A stretch of DNA of 64,000 nt from Siphonodentalium dalli (lineage: Eukaryota; Mollusca; Scaphopoda; Gadilida; Siphonodentaliidae): positions 257,343,863 to 257,407,862 of the forward strand of contig CP136064.1 in the NCBI GenBank assembly GCA_032622095.1, read 5' to 3'. Shown piece by piece: positions 62,260 through 64,000 of the stretch. Positions within the stretch are counted from its first letter, which is position 1; every line of letters starts with the position of its first letter. Under the pieces are notes generated by a model. That model ran no database searches, was not told the DNA's origin, and saw nothing but the letters and a program-made list of their open reading frames with translations. A program made the translations under genes and the position numbers.

Positions 62260-64000
62260 CTGGACACTTTTGCAACCCTTATTACTCGAAAAGTACCAGG
62301 AGTAGCACACTAAAACTTGGTACGTATCTTGGGATCAAAGAGTTGTATGCCATCGTCGCATAACGAATATTGTCCGCGTTTTCCCCGAGGAGTTATCTCC
62401 CTTTATTTGAAAAAATGTCATTTTATTATCTCGGAAATTATAAGAAGCAGAGCATCGAAAATTAGACCGTATGCACATCTCGATATGCACTACTGCCCAC
62501 GGGCATAAAAACTTGGGTCCGCCCTTTCCCTGAAGAGTTACCGCCCATAGTTGGCAAACCTCTATTTTATTGTACTCTGTTGTCCTCCCGTATCATTCCA
62601 GATAACTGTATTTGGTTTTTGTAGTCGTGTTGACCGTTGTCAGCTTAGTCCGAGGAAGAAAATTTGACAGGGTTGGACATATATTTTTACACTGGGGTGG
62701 GGGCAATATTTTCGCAATTTCTTTTTATTATTGACATTCATCTATTTAAGTATGTAGATTCCCTGAACGAAAACAAACCCATACCGGAAAGGATTTTTGT
62801 AATCCGAGAAGAAATGCAAGAGTTACGGGCCCTCAAAGTTTGCAAGTGTCGGTCCCATGTGCTTGTGACCCTATCTCCTCCGAAGATGTCGAACTTTGGA
62901 TGTCGTCTGATATCCCAGTGCGTGCGGTCTGAAGAGAGCACGCGATGGGCCAAATTTTGCCAGTGTCGGTTCAGTGTTGTGGGTCAGGGGAGGGGTGGTC
63001 CGGGGTACCAATTTTGTATTCTTCTCCGAATCGGATGAAACTTGGAATATAACATCCATACCGCCAACCGATCTAGAAACTGAAAGAATTTCGAAAATCC
63101 ATTGAAAAATGTCAGAGTTGTGGGCCTTCAAACAATGCAAATTTGGCCCCATATGCTTGTGATCACATCTCCTCCGAAGATGTCAAACTTTGGATGTCAA
63201 CTGATACGCCAATGCGTGCGGTCTGAAGAGAGCACGCGATGAGCCAAATTTTGCCAGTGTCGGTTCAGTGTTGTGGGTCAGGGGAGGGGTGGTCCGGGGT
63301 ACCAAAATTTATTTCGTCTCCGAATCATATGAAACTTGATATATAACATATACCATACACGTTGATCATAAAACTGAAAACAGATTGTAAATCCGTTAAA
63401 AAATGGCGGAGATTTGGGCCCTCAAACTTTGAATGTGGGCCCGTATTCTTTCCAATAAACAAAATGTTATTCGTCTCTGAATCAGACAAAATTTATAACA
63501 AATAATCAATGTAAGTAGCTGATCACAATACTCAAAACAATTTTTAAATCCATTGGAAAATAACGGAGTTACGGGCTCTCAAAATTCGCATTTTTGGGCC
63601 GGGTTTGACTATTTCCCAATCCCGTCACCCAATTTCGAGGCAGGGGTGGGGTCACTCCCAAACACTTGAGATCAACCCACACATGTTAAGGGAAAGATAT
63701 AATCATCCTAATTCATATTTTCCGTCCCTTAACTGCGATTTATTGAGCTCATGATTTGCCCTATTATTATACTTCCATGGTGTAACCAAGGAAGTATATT
63801 GTTTTTCTACTGCGGCCGTTTTCTGTTTAATTGGAAATACTCAGAAACTAATGGGAGGAGGACCGCGAAATCTCTAGCGAATGTAGGCATCTAAGGTCTA
63901 CTAAAAATAATGCTATCCGGATGTTGGTCCAATATATTTTGACAGAGTTATGGCCCTTTTTCGATTATTTTTCATTATTATTATTATTATTATTATTATT
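58765..64000. repeat. Satellite units B, copies 3 to 5
   Basis: ACTGGACACTTTTGCAACCC occurs at 58765, 60512 and 62259: exact 1747-bp period, units nearly identical. The last unit ends within its ATT microsatellite at the window edge, so the array continues. Confidence 0.96.

Noticed and set aside
49083-63152. Recurring open frames of 60 to 124 codons in the satellite
   Set aside because: They recur because the DNA unit recurs; overlapping frames on both strands are equally open and none has a known motif.

Overview
The window looks like nuclear DNA of an invertebrate animal, most likely a lophotrochozoan and probably a bivalve mollusc. The reasons are: one gene split into small exons with GT-AG introns; low GC; very many short palindromic (MITE-like) transposons; dispersed repeats ending in GGAC-rich runs of a kind I associate with bivalve genomes; a CR1/L2-type LINE; and long minisatellite and satellite arrays. 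Nothing looks prokaryotic (no operons, no long dense ORFs). The species is not determined.

One cellular gene is recognisable, on the minus strand from 46283 down to 10162. It is the C-terminal part of the mitochondrial RNA polymerase POLRMT. I placed 15 coding exons that join in consistent phase into 510 codons plus a stop. They carry the whole single-subunit (T7-like) polymerase core: the DFRSRTYP segment, the palm Asp in DGSCNGLQ, the Lys/Tyr of [10 protein letters not shown], the palm Asp in HDCFWTHA and the terminal YFFS. The 5' half of the gene (mitochondrial targeting region, PPR region, N-terminal domain) is not visible and should lie beyond 64000 or in sequence lost at the assembly gap.

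Layout. 1-10161: downstream flank, made of MITEs and GGAC-tailed repeats with no recognised gene. 10162-46283: POLRMT exons separated by introns that are largely transposon and tandem repeat. These include a ~42-bp minisatellite (18009-21413), a 22-bp minisatellite (23047-23610), a 51-bp minisatellite (39204-41147), a 5-kb inverted-repeat composite (29171-34258) and a 5'-truncated LINE with an open reverse transcriptase frame (41457-43058) inserted in a MITE. 46284-47281: more dispersed repeats, then a 100-base N gap. 47382-64000: a higher-order satellite built from ~1.73-1.75 kb units (types A and B) alternating with a ~2.5-2.8 kb spacer module (C) that carries tRNA-like segments; the array runs off the window end.

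At least six transposon families can be separated by terminal repeats and target-site duplications: hAT-like (8-bp TSD), piggyBac-like (TTAA), mariner-like (TA), a GTGACCCGCC family (4-bp TSD), a TAGTCC family (9-bp TSD) and a CCGCCAAGG family. A ~67-bp hairpin core recurs inside several of them. Several insertions sit within 10-25 bases of POLRMT splice sites, and the acceptor of the last exon is duplicated in frame; these are the most interesting local signals.
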